A stretch of DNA of 36,359 nt. Source: Methanosarcina sp. Ant1. GTDB lineage: Archaea > Halobacteriota > Methanosarcinia > Methanosarcinales > Methanosarcinaceae. Below, in pieces: positions 35,721 through 36,359 of the stretch. The stretch's first letter is position 1. Each line of letters begins with the position of its first letter. The stretch is from NCBI GenBank assembly GCA_001714685.2, contig MDTP02000063.1:1-36359 (forward strand), given 5' to 3'. The position numbers and the translations under genes were made by a program. The notes beneath the pieces are model-generated. The model saw only the letters and a list, made by a program, of their open reading frames with translations, was not told where the DNA came from and ran no database searches.

Positions 35721-36359
35721 TCAATCGGCCCTACCTTCCTCAGACTGCCGGTCCCATTCCTCGTTTCCGAATTTTATATACAGGCTTGGAGGCACGATTT
35801 GTTTTTCGAGTTCTTTAATTGTTTTTTCCGAGAGCATCCGATATTCAACAATCTCTTTTCCGGCGTACCTGAGCAATTTTTTGTACTTCCCCAGCAGAGG
35901 CTTTAGCATGATATTGTCCTTGCCTCTGAAAATCTCCCCTTCTCCTCTGTATATTTCGGCAATAAGTTCGGTGTGAAAAGTTCTTGCCAGCCTCCTGAAA
36001 AAAAGGCTTTCGACCTCAAAATTTGTCTGGCCCGGCAGCCCGGCGTTAGAAATCACGACTATTTTCGGACATTTCTCATAGCGCTTTGCGTGCCTGTACT
36101 CACCATTCTCATCTTCCTCAAAATGAGGCAAAAGGATAGGAGAGAGTCGATCTATGAAGTTTTTCATTACAGCCGGAACATTGTCAAAGTACACAGGGCA
36201 TGCAAAAACCGCAATATCCGAGTCAAGGAATCTGGGAAGAAGGTCGTCCATATCATCATGGATACTGCATTTTCCAGGCGTCTTGAGCCAGCATTCAAAC
36301 TTTCCCTTGCAGTACCTTATGTTCTTCTCAGCAAGGATAACATTCTCGGTTTCTGCACC
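35721..36359 (-). CDS. NADPH-dependent FMN reductase / iron-sulfur flavoprotein-like (partial, runs off window)
   Basis: The reverse frame stays open to the window edge. The part seen is 212 residues and its N-terminus lies outside. Near the edge it reads YCKGKFECWLKTPGKCSIHD, a cysteine-rich segment typical of flavodoxin-fold FMN reductases and Isf-like proteins. It then continues with the flavin-binding VFACPVYFDNVPAVMKNFID and VVISNAGLPGQTNFE. It is likely an electron-transfer flavoprotein, homodimeric, in the cytosol. Whether a cluster is bound depends on cysteines in the missing part. The ATG at 36251 inside the frame is not the start. It is convergent with atwA. Confidence 0.85.
   Translation of the reverse strand, partial: GAETENVILAEKNIRYCKGKFECWLKTPGKCSIHDDMDDLLPRFLDSDIAVFACPVYFDNVPAVMKNFIDRLSPILLPHFEEDENGEYRHAKRYEKCPKIVVISNAGLPGQTNFEVESLFFRRLARTFHTELIAEIYRGEGEIFRGKDNIMLKPLLGKYKKLLRYAGKEIVEYRMLSEKTIKELEKQIVPPSLYIKFGNEEWDRQSEEGRAD

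Overview
This window is from a methanogenic archaeon of the genus Methanosarcina. The evidence is an archaeal gene complement (ribosomal protein L40e, geranylgeranylglyceryl phosphate synthase, the methyl-CoM reductase activation ATPase AtwA, two RamA-type corrinoid activases, SepCysS), archaeal TATA promoters, an archaeal SRP RNA, a Methanosarcina-style PKD/PGF surface protein, and low coding density with many decayed mobile-element fragments. A linked cysK-cysE pair is known from M. barkeri and relatives, but the species cannot be fixed from this sequence alone.

Layout. 1-1058: gene-poor, at most an unrecognised remnant. 1059-4927: a FilR1-type winged-helix regulator, a large membrane sensor histidine kinase and a single-domain response regulator, all forward. 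5133-6538: a truncated MprF-like fragment, then an intact PrsW-family membrane protease. 7419-10547: a 1042-residue surface protein (beta-helix, four PKD domains, PGF-pre-PGF domain, C-terminal anchor). 10730-15292 (reverse): a ThrRS editing-domain remnant, then the apparent unit tRNA-Cys > SepCysS > metY > metX. 15459-19037 (reverse): cysteine desulfurase nifS > iscU > thiF-like E1 > nadA. 19364-21990 (forward): a small HTH regulator, then cysK and a cysE fused to a DUF59/MIP18 domain. 22319-23864 (reverse): thiM > thiE. 24461-25000 (reverse): tRNA-Ser(GCT) and SRP RNA. 25349-29739: two tandem ramA paralogues with a dead transposase between them. 30207-36359: purB (reverse), rpl40e-GGGP synthase, a frameshifted MTH865-like gene, atwA, and a flavoprotein running off the window end.

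The centre of interest is 15.2-22.0 kb. A 14-bp palindrome, consensus TTCACAATTGTGAA, lies at core-promoter positions in front of four transcription units: tRNA-Cys/SepCysS/metY/metX (two copies), nifS/iscU/thiF/nadA (two copies), the HTH regulator itself (one) and cysK/cysE (one). The HTH protein carries a C-terminal four-cysteine motif. I infer a local cysteine/sulfur regulon in which an Fe-S-, metal- or thiol-sensing repressor controls free cysteine synthesis, tRNA-dependent cysteine synthesis, homocysteine synthesis, sulfur mobilisation and the tRNA-Cys gene, and also controls itself.

Two small palindromic insertion elements (MITE-like) with target duplications are visible. One, 123 bp, sits inside the 3' end of nifS and has replaced the enzyme's C-terminal tail. 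Deleting it with one target copy restores a normal NifS tail. The other, 160 bp, lies just upstream of thiM. Several degraded genes (MprF, ThrRS editing domain, AMP-ligase tail, two transposases, MTH865) show ongoing gene decay.
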